64,000 nucleotides of DNA, taken from assembly GCF_021917145.1 (NCBI RefSeq), contig NC_061075.1, forward strand, positions 4,881,013 through 4,945,012. The letters are read 5' to 3'. Of the stretch, positions 10,896-22,919 are shown piece by piece. Made by a program: the position numbers and the translations under genes. Under the pieces are notes generated by a model that was not told the DNA's origin, did not search any database, and saw only the letters and a program-made list of their open reading frames with translations. Positions within the stretch are counted from its first letter, which is position 1, and every line of letters starts with the position of its first letter. This stretch comes from Hypomesus transpacificus (Eukaryota > Chordata > Actinopteri > Osmeriformes > Osmeridae).

Positions 10896-13412
10896 ATGTA
10901 GGCCGGTCAGTGTCAGTCAGTAGATCACCTGTGTAGGAGGGTGGTGAGTGAGTAAGTGTGTGTGTAACCAGGGTGGAGAAACAAACAGTCCAAAATGCTA
11001 ACAAATAAAACATGTGGCTTTGGAGAAGGGTCTCCTAGATGTCTGTGACCAGCGTTCTTTGAAAAGGGAAGGGACACATTGTGTCCGAAGACACAGGGTC
11101 ACACACATAATGTGTCTGTCAGTGTTTAAAGCTCAGGTCTTCAAGACATCAAAGTCTGTAATGGAACCGATCTAGACCTTTATGAATCACCTGCATTTTG
11201 CCCCAGATGTATTTAGAAGAAGCAGGCCATTGTTTCACCGACTTCATGTTTGTCCACAATGATGCTACTGTGAAATATAATTTGTCTAGTTTAAAACAAG
11301 ACTCCCATTTTCAGTTCATGATCTCGTGCTGAGCTTTGTGAGTGTCTTATTGATAGCTGTTGATAGATCAGCTCAAAGCTTGGTCTATATTTCCAGGCAA
11401 ACCATGTCTACAATGATCTGATAACATGCTAATTTTGACGGGAACATTTTGATGCCTTCAATACTTTGAGCAAACCTTAAAATGTTCTGTGTAACATGCA
11501 GTAAAGGTCACATACTCGATCTCTCACACAGAACATATTGCAGTTCTATTCACATGTTATTTAGGGTAATGTCATTGAATCTCCAATCCATCTCATGTGT
11601 GAATCTTTGTGTATTACTTTTAAAGGCCACAGCCTACAATGGGCACTTGTATTTGTGTAACCAGACGGCCATGCTCGTCACAGTCTGCCTAAGGTGATGC
11701 TACATACACTGCTCAGCTGCCAGTGAAAACCAATACTACCATTCATACAGAGGTCTTTTTGATATCTAAGGACACTGCTGAATGTCTGGTGCCGGTATTG
11801 GTTTATTATTCATCTCCTAGACCCTTAGCAACCGAATAAATATACATTTTTAGATTCTGCTGAAACATCACTTCCTGGTTTTTTCCCCTGTATGTTGGTG
11901 AGTCACTCAACTATGATGGTAGTGCATCTGTTGCTGGGTTCATCCTTCTCCATATTGTTGTTATAAGAACAGTCTGGCTCCTGCCAAAACACAAAGAGAG
12001 GCTGTGTAGTTGTTCAGAACCATTTTGGGATCTAACGAGGACATCAGGAACGTGTTCTATATAAAAGCAAAAGGGATTCTGACTGATAAAATATCGGCAA
12101 TATCCAACTTCATGTCCATGCTTACACCTGTCACTTATGTAGGTCTAAATAAAAGCTACTCTTCAAAGTCAGCCTTTGTTGAGGGCTTTGTTTTGTAGAA
12201 TGTGAATGGAAGACAAATTCAATTCTCTTTAATATTGCCTCAACATCTAAGGACATTATATCTGCATACAAATGTAGGCAAACCAATTTAAATCAGCGCA
12301 GAAAAATGACTGAATGTGCCTTAACAGAGGATCCTGTCAGGCCTCTGGATGAAATACTGTTTGAAGTACTCCGCGTTACATTATCTAGCATCCATCTCCA
12401 TGTTTCTGCGTCTACTTACTCCTGCAGCAGGTCGTGCCAGGTGAAATAACCACAGCATGTGTTTCCAATGAGACTGTGATATGAATGTCTTGACTATCTA
12501 GCTAGCCAACATTCGCCTTCTATATCTCATTCAATGTTTCTCACCATTTATTTATGCCGTGTGGATAACAAGGACTGTTTGATGTGTGGGAGACATGAGG
12601 TGAGTGAAAAGATTTACTTGCGTGGGAGGAGGAAAGAAGTCATGTTTGCCAGTTCCAACTTTTTCTTTCCCCACTGGGACGCCCATTAAACCACCACCTC
12701 GTATGCTAATTTGTTTCTGACTCCGTAGTTCCAGATAAGGTTGTTTTTCGGCATAATTGTTGGTTTCACATATCTGTACACAATCCCATTGTATTCAGAA
12801 GTGCTACTGCTGAGCGTGAGTGCATTGTCTCTCATGTGCATCTGTGTGTCTTTCACTCCTTCTACAAAACTCAAGTCAACACAACCCTAAAAGATACAAG
12901 TTAAAGCCCCGATCGGAGGAAACCTTTGACAGGCTTGTGTCCGTGAAGAAGGAAGACAACACTTTGATTTGCAGCCGTGCTGCCTGAGAGAAATGGACCG
13001 GAGACTCTCAAAGCAGTGGGAGAAGGCTGTGTAGAATGTATGAAAGTACTAGAGAGGTGAGTGGTGCTTGTTTCCCCCCCCCCCCCCCTTTTTTTCTTCT
13101 TCTCTTTCCCTGTAAAACAAAGGATGCATAGGCTATAATGAGGAAGTTGGGGTGTGTGTGTGGGGGGGGGGGGGGGGGGGGGGGGGGGCGTTTTACGTCA
13201 GTCATTTATTACTCCTCTGCTCCCTAGAGGTGAGAACTTTGCCAGCCATTGTTTTGGAGAAAGCTTTAGGCAGCCAGCTTGTAGGATTTTGTGTTTTAGA
13301 ATTTACAGGAAGGATTCAAGTACAGGGCAGACAGAGAGAGGGAGAGAGAGAGAAGGAGAGAGAAGGAGAGTGGGATTCACACCCCAAACACCAAGGCCCC
13401 GGGACAGAGAAG
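10896..13412. other. Intergenic DNA upstream of the phosphatase cluster
   Basis: About 2.5 kb without a recognised gene. Open frames such as 11482-11697 and 12010-12198 have no family signature and no splice context. A donor-like GAGAG|GTGAGT occurs at 13056-13058 and could end a 5' UTR exon, but nothing else supports it. Confidence 0.5.
13074..13188. repeat. Long C run and long G run 73 bp apart
   Basis: C15-T7 starts at 13074 and G27 spans 13162-13188, with a GT-rich lead-in. The two homopolymers could pair as a hairpin in single-stranded DNA, or the G run could form a quadruplex. Exact lengths are unreliable in any assembly. Confidence 0.9.
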
Positions 13413-13476
13413 ATGAAGCGTCTGATGTGCTCCCTTCTTCTAATTGGATGCTGCTGCTCCACAGTGGAAGGCTCAG
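13413..13476 (+). CDS. Orphan signal-peptide-like coding exon, possible alternative first exon of the downstream phosphatase
   Basis: An ATG at 13413 opens 21 codons, MKRLMCSLLLIGCCCSTVEG plus S, and ends at TCAG|GTACGT in phase 1. That is a short basic N-region, a Leu/Ile/Cys hydrophobic core and a small-residue end, as in a secretory signal peptide. Phase 1 equals the phase at the end of coding exon 1 in both alkaline phosphatase genes, so it could splice onto phosphatase exon 2 near 16908 and keep the frame. It could instead be a relic first exon of a lost third copy, or chance. There is no homology evidence beyond these features. Confidence 0.35.
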
Positions 13477-16110
13477 GTACGTTTTTTAATGAATTACTGC
13501 TTTTCTATCTGGAAAAGATCATAGCTTTTTGTTGAGTTAACAATGACCACATACAAGCTTGCTCCCACCCAGGATTACATGGAGTGACTAGAGTGGCCTC
13601 TTCATAGTAATACATTACAAAATATATTACTACTGTCACGCTCAGGAATACAATATAGTTCATTAAAGCCCACATGTACAATACGCAAGCTTAACCACTT
13701 GTGTAAAATAGTGTTCAGTCTTTGTACTTTTGCTTCACGTATTATCCTTGAGTCACTGAAAACAAAACGCTAACCATGGCTACTTTTGCCACTGTACCAT
13801 TATTAGGATCAAGTAACCCCTATATATTTTCTTTATGGGAACCAGTAACTTCAGTTTATTGCCTGCTGCTTCTCAAGTTGCACATTGTTTGATCTCTGAA
13901 TAATAATCTCACACCAGTGCTGCTGGTTCTGTGAGGGACCTTGCCTCTCTGTGTCGCTTTTATAATTGTCCCCCAATCAAGCACTCCTGCAGCTATAAAA
14001 GAATCCCCTTTTACGAGCAGCCAGCCAAGGGTAGCACTGGTCTTAAGAAGAAAGCTCAGCACAGCTGCGTGTAAAGTTACGTGTTACGTCATCAACGCTC
14101 CCCACTCATTCTACCTATTGATCCAGATTTATGGGATAATTCACTGTCTATTTGGGTGGATGCGAGCATCTCCCTGCGCCATAGATGTGACCAAGCCAAA
14201 ATAGATCAACGACATCATGGTCTGAGTTAGCTTGGATGATTATTCTAGCAGTTCTTTAAGTTACTGTCAATGTCTGTCTCTCACTTCTTTCTTTTTTCTT
14301 TTTCTTTTACTCTCCACGTTTCAGTCTCTTTGTCTCTCTTTTTCCTTCCCTCTTAATCTGTCCCCAAGTCTTACTCGCGATAAACACACAATTTCACTCT
14401 TTCGTCCTCTAAATTCTCTCCTCTTTGCTCTCTGTAATGGGCTTTCTCACGATCTCCTGCAGTCTCTTCCATCTCTATCTCTTCAAACTGGTCTTGCAAT
14501 CAAGATCAAAAGACAGGAAGAGGGATATGCCCTCTCTTTGAGAAGGGGGATGTGTGGTCTGCACCACCCACATCTCTGGTCTGACAACCTGCACCTAAAC
14601 ATTTCCTCTGAGCTATAATCTTGAAACATAATCTGGTCCAACCACTATAATTCACACAAGCTATCCAGCAGACGCCAGTTTGTTGGAAGCTGTGAAATAC
14701 AGGATGTACATTTGGGCCCACTTTCTGCAGGGTGTATGGAGTGTCTCTTGAAGCAACTACCGTAAGATGTTTGATGTGCGAGTTTGCAGTTTGGGGTGAA
14801 ACTCGTAGGAGTACACTCCTGTCACAGATACGGACTTGAGTGGAGGACGTTTTTGCTTCGTCGTGGTGGGTTAAATTCATGAGCCATCGAAATCACACAA
14901 AAAAATCCCCTCTGATTAAAACGAGGACCATAATAACCTCCAGCTATTATGACTTAAGACCAGTTACCTTTGCCGACATAAGCCAGCCTTTCTCCTCCAA
15001 CTGAGCAATCCTGACAATGGACAGACGTGTCTCCACAAGCTCGGAGGCTTGCGTGTCTGCTCTGGTATTTGGGTCTGCATGGTGCGGCCACGTTATGGGA
15101 GGCCCCTGTCCAAGAAGCCCCTCCGATTCCTCCATTTTATGAGCTTGATCACGTGACTACAATGACCACAACCCACCACTCTCCACTGATGACTCACTGG
15201 CACTGGCAGAAAAGTAGATCTACCACAGAAGCTGTCCACTGTGACTAACGGCAGTCCTGCTCCCTACTGTTTCAGGAAAATCATATTTTCCATAGGTTTT
15301 ATAGAAAATGAAGATCTGGATGATACATGAAGAGAACACCGCAGTGATGCATTGGGATTTAAATCCATTCGGGTGTACTTTCAAGAAAGGTATTAGATTT
15401 TGGCCTCTAACTGAACAATCCTGGCTTCATTTTGTTTTAAACAACAGTTGTTGTGTTTGTGTGAAATACAATTAACATGATGTGTAAACCATAGGAGATT
15501 TCAACTACCTCACAAATGAAAAATGTTTACTTCCCCGACAAAAAAAAGTCAAGAGGTGTTTTTTACTGGCATATACCTTGAGTTAGTGAAGAAAAATAGA
15601 AATATGACCCTAGCATGAAATCCAGAGCACATCATGACTCAATCATAATATTCAAGAGAATAAACCGTTGGACCCTTTTTACACACTAAAGTCTTTTTGG
15701 GGGGGGAAGAGAGAAATGAAAAAGCAGTGATTGTGATTTGCATTGTCTCGAATGCCAACACAAATTGGGCAGCCAATTTTTTTTCTCAGTCAAATCAACT
15801 GGTGCATAAAAATACCCATTAGAGCATTTCCCACATCAAAGGGTATTTCAATTTCTATAACTCACAATTTTTGAGAAAGCGACAAAAGAGAGGGAGAGAA
15901 AATGAAAACAGACTTTTAAAACAAACAGGGACGGTACATTGCAAATGAAAAACGAAAGAGAAGAGAGATCACTTCTACGTGTGGGGAACTATACTCGAGT
16001 TTGTGTGGTCCTTGCTTTCCCCCCAATTTTCTCATCCTTTCCCTCTCTCTATTTTGCTCTCTCTCCCCTTCTCTGAGCCTATGAGCTGGCTGTGGCCTTT
16101 GCCGGCAACA
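13477..16110. other. Non-coding stretch between orphan exon and first phosphatase
   Basis: No exon with family homology is seen. It holds CT-rich DNA at 14270-14350, A-rich DNA, and many short accidental frames. If 13413-13476 is a real first exon, this would be the intron carrying the main promoter near its end. Confidence 0.5.
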
Positions 16111-16120
16111 CACCCTAAGA

Positions 16121-16127
16121 TTTAAAA
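16121..16127 (+). promoter_or_regulatory. Candidate TATA-like core promoter element
   Basis: TTTAAAA lies 102 bases upstream of the first phosphatase ATG, followed by GGCTGGGC and a CT-rich initiator region around 16145-16175. Spacing suits a start site near 16150 and a leader of about 80 bases. Prediction from sequence only. Confidence 0.35.
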
Positions 16128-16228
16128 GGCTGGGCTGAAGGTTTGGGGAGGCACACTCTCTTTCTCTCTCTCTTTCGTCCTAAGTGCTGGGTGTGGAAGC
16201 TCCTTTTCGCCCAGGCTCCAGGGTAGGG

Positions 16229-19200
16229 ATGCAGGTGTCACAGAGCTGGGCCCCCAGGCTGTGGATGCTCCTTCTGGGCTTTCTGCTGCTCTCCTCTGGG
16301 GGCCTCGCGGAGGACCAAGGTGAGGAAACAGCAGGGCCATTGTCCCTGGTTGTAACATTAGAACAGTGTGGGTGAACGGACTGAAGGATGGGCTGACACA
16401 GGTGAACCTTTTGGGTTGGTGAGTAAGTGGTCAGGTGTGTGTGTGTGAAGAGGTTGTGTATATGTGTGTGTGGTTTGTAAGGGGAGGAATGTATGTGTTT
16501 AACTGTGTGAGTGTGTATGTGTGACTGACCAGTGTGTGTTTTAGACCCGGCTTGTGTAAAGTGTTATGGCGTGCTGGGATGGATGGACTGTTTGTCTTTC
16601 CGTTGTTTTGGTGTGCAGCGTGGTGGAATGTTCTTTTCTACTTCCTGCTAAACCGTCGGCCCGGTCTTCCAGTCCACCCACAGTGTCCCAGTCAAGGTGT
16701 CTTTATTTCGCTAACCTTTTTCCCGACGGCTCCTCAGATCTGTTCTGCATAGCTTGAGGCCTCGCTGTTTCATAGGTGCCAAACCACGAAGCACGGCTGT
16801 CCAACTTGACACCGCCTTTTTTTTTTTCTTCTTGTTTTCTCTCACTCACACTTTCTCTCCTTCTCTCTTTCTTTCCTTAATCTCTCTCTCTCTGTGGTAT
16901 CGAGCAGCAGAGCAAGAGAAGGAGCCGGCCTACTGGAACTCTCAGGCCAAGGAGACCCTACAGGCAGCGCTTAAGCTCCGCCCCCGGGCACACCGCGCCA
17001 AGAACATCATCCTCTTCCTGGGGGACGGTAAATAGCCGGAACCGTTCAACATACGATAACCAGATGGTGCTCCTGTAGAGCATGGCATTGTCTGGAACGA
17101 TGCATTTTCCCCCTGCCTCACAATATGATGTGTACTTACAGCTTAGAGCTGTGATACTTCTATCTGCTGTGATTTTCCTAATATCTGATTTCTTTGTCAG
17201 TTTGGAAAACTAACAAAACCAACAGATATGAGTTTACAGTAATGTGTTAGCTGTCCAGCACAGGCATGTGTCCAATGGATGTTTTGAAATAGTTTAAAAC
17301 GGTTCAATGACTGTGACTGAGACATTGCTCAATGACTGGATGAATCAGAACGATGGGTCATCTCAGTCCATTGATGGTAAAGAGAAACCTGTTTTATCTT
17401 GAGGTACAATTTATATACTTCTGAATAGTTGTATTAGTCACATGAAAAGGCACAGTATAAATGACTGTTGTGGTGGTAATATGCTGTTAGCATATAATAT
17501 GCATTCACTTCTGTCATTGTTTGTTTAACGTTTTTCACCTCGGCTTCAGAACCAATGAAGGTTGAAGCAGACTTCCTTCAAGTCTAAACTACCCGTGGCT
17601 TGTCGGAGTTCAGCTGCAACAAAGTACATTTGTCGACTCATTTGTCAATAAGGAATGGGGGTGTCCACGGTGTCAGCCGCGCGAATCTTGAGGGGCCAGA
17701 TGGAGGGCCACCTGGGGGAGGAGACGGTGCTAGCCATGGACAGCTTCCCTTACCTGGCCCTCTCTAAGGTGAACCCTCTCTGAACCCTTGGGTTAGATTA
17801 GATTCAGATTATATTTTTATTGTCATTATTTAAAAAAAAAAACTAAACAATGAACAGTTGGCAAAAACATGAGTAACAGGTGTCAAATGGTGTAGGGCCA
17901 CCTCGAGGTGGGCGTGTGTGTGTGTGTTTTTTGTGTGTGTGTGGGTGTGTGTGCTTGACATGGTTTTCTAACTTGACATGCTGTATCTTGTCTCCTTCCT
18001 CCTTGTTTCAGCTCTGTAAAGTCCTCTTTGTGCGGCATGGGAAATTATTTTTTTTTTCTTACGTTTTTGCAATAGAAACAATTTGGGTATTATGGTGGAG
18101 TGAGATTAGGTGTTTGGTCAAAAAAAGGTTTGTGACACAGCATGATCTTTTGTTTTCACATTTCAGTCACAAAATATGGGCATGCAAACCTGGTCTACAC
18201 TAGTCTAAGTTCCTGTCCACCAGTAGTTTCAATCAAATTCTAACAATGATTTACATTACTTTATCCTTTTAAAAATTGTACATTTGATGAAGAAGCTGGT
18301 CTTGAGGATTCCAACCGAAATGGACAGCAGACCTCATAGGTTTGCAGTAATGTTCTGATGCTTTTTGTGATTTTGTGTTTTCCTTCCCAGACGTACAGCG
18401 TAGATAAGCAGGTAGCGGACAGTGCAAGCACGGCTACAGCGTACCACTGTGGGGTGAAGGCGAACGCTAAAACGCTGGGCCTCAGTGCTAAAGCTGTAGC
18501 CTATGAGTGCAACACTACCTTTGGCAATGAAGTATTCTCTGTATTACGGCGTGCCAAAGCACAAGGTATGGTGTACTTTAGCACACTTTCAATAACACAC
18601 ACTAATCTGATAATAACGGACATACTGTGAGAGTGTGCAACAGAAAACAGAAATTTGCTAGAAATAACTACAGATACGGTTTGGCACCTGGCAACTTGGC
18701 CCTTTGGCAGTGATACACATTCACACAACCACAACCATAATTAGAGATGCGATAATGAATGTTTGATTTTCTTCTGGCTGACACACACTCTTTGTCAGCC
18801 TGTCCTTGAATGACAGTCATTATAAGGAAGTGCACGAAGTGATAGTGTGATTACACTATCATCTCCTAAAGCACCGCTCTAAATCAATTTCATCCCTGAT
18901 ATAGATGGAAATCAATCACAAGATTACAATGGGTCACAGACTTATCTCTGCCGGCTATCAGGGATTGTATGGGTGTGGTGCGTGTCTGTGTGTGTGTGTG
19001 TTGTGCATGTGTGTGTTTTGCCTGTTAAGTGTGTGGTGTTTCCTCACAGGTAAGTCCGTTGGCATCGTGACCACTACGCGCGTCCAGCACGCATCCCCTG
19101 CAGCCGCCTATGCACACTCGGTGAGCCGCAGCTGGTACAGTGATGCCGACATGCCCTCCAGTGCCCGCAGACAGGGCTGCGTCGACATTGCCACCCAGTT

Positions 19201-22200
19201 GGTCACCAACATTGATATTGACGTAAGAATCTACTTTGTTTTTATGTCTCGCTTTTGCTACATCACACACATACACACACACACACACACAGAGAGAGGA
19301 ACACATTCAAATAAATAAAGCGGACGGGTTGGTTATTAGTTATCATTTTGGCCACTTCCTGTACTTTCCCTCTACTGTTGACTATTTTCAGCTTCTTACA
19401 ATATCCTTTCCCTGATAGGTGGTGCTGGGTGGGGGGAGGATGTACATGACTCCTAAAGGAACTCCAGATCCAGAGTACCCTACCTCCTCTTCAAGGAAAG
19501 GAGATCGCAAGGACAAGAGGAATCTCATTGATGTCTGGCTGAATGCCCAAAAGGTAAGCTTCTATTTGGTTCTCCATACTGTAAACATTTGATACTGCAG
19601 CCTTTCTCAGATATTTGTCCTTTACAGAACAAGAAATCACAGTATGTTTGGCATAGAAAACAGTTTGACGAGGTCAATGTGAAAACAACAGACCGGCTCA
19701 TGGGTATAGTACTTATTATGTACTTGAAACTCATACTTGCATGCCTGTACAATCTGCAGTCAGAAGAAACATCTCCACAACCAGACATTCAAAATGTAAA
19801 ATTCAATGAAGGGTCTCATCTTGCCTCACTAGGTCTCTTCGAGCCCAAGGACATGCGCTTTGAGGTGTTCCGGAACATCTCTCGAGACCCCTCCATCGTG
19901 GAGATGACAGAGAAGGCCATCCAGATTCTCAGCAAGAACCCTAAAGGCTACTTCCTGTTTGTGGAAGATGAGTACTATTTACACTAGTGTATAGTTTGTA
20001 CTAGTATACTGCCCAATACTATACTAGTGTACTACTTGGAATGCTCTAAGCGTAATGGAGGACAATTGTACTCCACGTTTTAGTTATCATAATTTTTCAG
20101 AGTAGATTCATTAATACTGACTTGACGTTGATGTGGGTGTTTTTTTCCAAGAGGGAGAATCGACCACGGGCATCACGATGGCATTGCCAAGCTTGCGCTA
20201 ACTGAGACAGTGATGTTTGACCAGGCAATTAGGCGCGCCTCGCGACTCACCAAGGAGTCTGACACTCTCACCGTCGTTACGGCGGATCACTCGCATGTTT
20301 TCACCTTCGGAGGAAACACCCAACGTGGGAACCCCATCTTTGGTATGGCCCATGACACAGCAACATAAAGGCCCTGTGAAGTGATTACTAAATAAGTGAC
20401 ATGGTCACGTGAAATCCCAGTTGAGGGTCATCTTCTTACACCAAGTTGGTGAACATTTTCTTCACAAGCAAAGATGCTGAAATCAAGTCCGTTTTTTTTT
20501 TTGTGGAATATTTGGTTGCTGAAATGAGGTTACCTAATCTGTAGACCTTGCCTTTAAAGACAAGAAATGTACAAATCACATTCAAGCAATATGACGAGAG
20601 GGAGTATGTCATTGCATCAGCAAGGCTGTGACTTGATTGAAGGTACGAGGCAACAAGCCAAATGCTGAAGATAAGTTGTGCTGATATTAAGCAATAACGC
20701 ACTACCTTGAGTGTGATATTGCTTAAATAAGATGTCATTAGTTAACAAGCCAACAACAGATGATCTACACAAAATAGTTCTGCCATTAGACTGGGACTGG
20801 AGTTGCCAAGCAGCACAAACATTTTTCTGCACTCTAGCGACTAAGGGTTGTTAATGTAAGCAGATTGATGCATGTTTAGTTAAAAGCAGTGCTGTTATGG
20901 CGAAATATCAGCACTCGTGGAATGCCTCTTGTCCAATCAAATTACTTGGTCAAAACTAACTGTTGGATAAATTGTGTACATATCGTAGAGAATATTTGCT
21001 TTAGTGGGAAAAGATGGTAAAGATCAACAGGAAATGTTAGGGAGAGAGAAAGGGAAGGACATGAAGGATTGGGCCAGGGCTGGATTCGAACCCAGGTCTC
21101 TGTACACTTCACCGGTGAGCCAACTATACAGAGTATTTAAGGGGCAGGTAAAGGCCAAGAAGCAAAGCAATCTTTTTTTGTTGTCTCTTTGTGCTGAGGT
21201 AAGCATGTCTACTAAAATGTCTACTATTCAACCAACACCCACAAACATTAAGCGTTTCATTTCAGGTCTGGCACCAAAGCAAGCGGAAGACAAGATGCCA
21301 TTTACAAGCATCCTGTATGCCAACGGTCCTGGTTATGTGCATGTGAATGGTACCCGAGGAAACATCACTCTGGTAGATTACTGTAAGTAATGGGTGGGGA
21401 TGTCATATGAGTCAACGCTGTCTTATCACCAGTTTTAATCTCCAACGTCGTGGGTCAGGGACGGACTGGGAGTAAAGATAGGTCCTGGACTTTGATCCAG
21501 ACCGGCCCACCAGAACCAGCCACCACAGCTGCCCTACCAATGCATGTGATCAAACACAGAAAGACCTTTACGTTTCTTAGCCTGGTTTTCCATCATTATA
21601 TAGTCTCTACTAGCTAGCTTTCGATCTGTCAGTGTCACTGTCGTGTGTAAGCGAGACAATGCTGCATAGACGTTCATTTGGAATAGAGTAGACCAACCGG
21701 CCTGGGGGCCGGACCAACGTGTTGCTCAAACTTCTGCCGACATTTTTATTAGTAGTAAAAAAAATTATAAGGCCAGCGGCCCTCCGGCCCAAAAGTGCTT
21801 CGACCCACCGGTAATTCGACCGGTGCTCCCGTTGGCCAATCCGCTACTGTCGTGGGTTATGGTACTGCAGTTTACGACTGTGAATGGTCTGTGTATCTGT
21901 TTGTGTTGCCCGGTATGTGCCCTCAAAAATTTACATCATGAGCAAACCTCCTTCTCCTCAGATGATGAGGAGTACATGCAGCAGGCTGCTGTACCCCTGG
22001 ACTCTGAGACCCACGGAGGGGAAGACGTGGCCATTTATGCCAAGGGCCCCATGGCCCACCTTTTCCACGGGGTCAAAGAGCAGAACTACGTGGCCCACGT
22101 CATGGCCTACGCCGCGTGTCTGAAACCCTACACTGACTGCCCCCCCAAGACACCCTCGTCCGAGGGACACGCGCACCCCTTCTCCAAGGCACTTCTCAGT

Positions 22201-22233
22201 CTCAGCGTCCTCCTGTTGCTCCTGTTTAGATGA
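16229..22233 (+). CDS. alpi: Intestinal-type alkaline phosphatase, upstream tandem copy (11 coding exons)
   Basis: Phosphomonoesterase ectoenzyme (534 aa) with two Zn and one Mg per active site. Inferred exons: 16229-16319, 16908-17027, 17653-17768, 18391-18565, 19050-19222, 19419-19553, 19628-19703, 19833-19971, 20152-20342, 21266-21382, 21962-22233. The signal peptide is about residues 1-27. Family residues seen: Asp70 in GDGMGVST, nucleophile Ser120 in [10 protein letters not shown], His181 and Ser183 in VQHASP, Arg194 in SRSWYSD, Asp346/His350 in GRIDHGHH, Asp387/His388 in TADHSHVF, and His462 in [15 protein letters not shown]. Disulfide pairs Cys149/Cys211 and the C-x6-C pair CLKPYTDC are present, as is the glycosylation site NTT at 150. 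The Leu-rich C-terminus ([12 protein letters not shown]) is a typical GPI-anchor signal. The exon 2 acceptor is ambiguous among AGs ending at 16904, 16907 and 16910. The exon 8 donor is unusual (see findings). I saw no clear AATAAA downstream. Intestinal rather than tissue-nonspecific type is inferred from overall similarity. Confidence 0.9.
21050..21150 (-). repeat. Possible tRNA-derived SINE fragment in intron 9
   Basis: The minus strand contains GGTTCGAATCC, a perfect Pol III B box, with a weaker A-box-like TTGGCTCACC about 35 bases before it. It has no acceptor-stem pairing and no recognisable tail, so it is called an old SINE piece, not a tRNA. Confidence 0.35.
21456..21849. mobile_element. 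Non-autonomous hAT element with 8-bp target duplication, in phosphatase intron 10
   Basis: The left end is CAGGGACGGACTGG. The right end is CCAATCCGCTACTG, whose reverse complement CAGTAGCGGATTGG matches at 11 of 14 positions. Both sides are flanked by the same 8 bases, TCGTGGGT (21448-21455 and 21850-21857). An 8-bp duplication and CAG-starting termini are hAT hallmarks. The 394-bp body has no transposase, so it was mobilised in trans. Confidence 0.85.
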
Positions 22234-22919
22234 CTGCGCACACACACACACACATAAACACACACACACGCTCTCTGTCTCGCACGCACGGCTCAATGTG
22301 GGAGTGTTTCTTTACAAAAAGGTACTCTTACACAATCAATTGTGAAATGGAAGTTCCAGTGTATCATTCATCTCAAATTGATGAATGAATAGCAGATGAC
22401 TGAGAAGTGTGTCTGGTTAACAGACAACATTTTAATCATCATGACTCATTACTGCAGTAAACTTCTCCCATCTGTATCATTGAAACTTCTTTTTCAAGAT
22501 AATGCTCTTAGTAGTTGATCAGATGGACCTGCATCAAAGAGCACATATCACATTGTTTTTGTTCGGAAATGTTTTTAAACACTTGCTCATAACTGTTTCA
22601 CAAAGCACAGTTTACAAGAGAAAATCACGTTTACCTCAGCATTGCAGAAGGTTGATGAACTTTTGTTTACGGTCTTTGAAGCTTGTGTGCTGACCTCTGT
22701 GTCACCAACTTCATGAAGCTGTCTTCTTCAGATTGTACATGCATATATATGCCAATTAGCTTTAGACTCCTTTTCTATGCGGGCGTTTTTTTTATTAATG
22801 TATTTTGTATGAACATTTTTATTGTGTATTTTTATACCATTTGTTACCGAATGTTTTAGTGTGTATAAAATGTAAAAACTAAAACATTGTTGGCATCCTG
22901 ATTCCAAAAATGTATTTAG

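Noticed and set aside
13152..13489. Gly-rich open frames around the G27 run
   Set aside because: They are created by the homopolymer. Only the short stretch from 13413 has an exon-like form.
19972..20151. AT-AG intron at GAAG|ATGAGT in the phosphatases
   Set aside because: In copy 2 it would shift the frame with the only available acceptor. The GT five bases downstream keeps frame in both copies.
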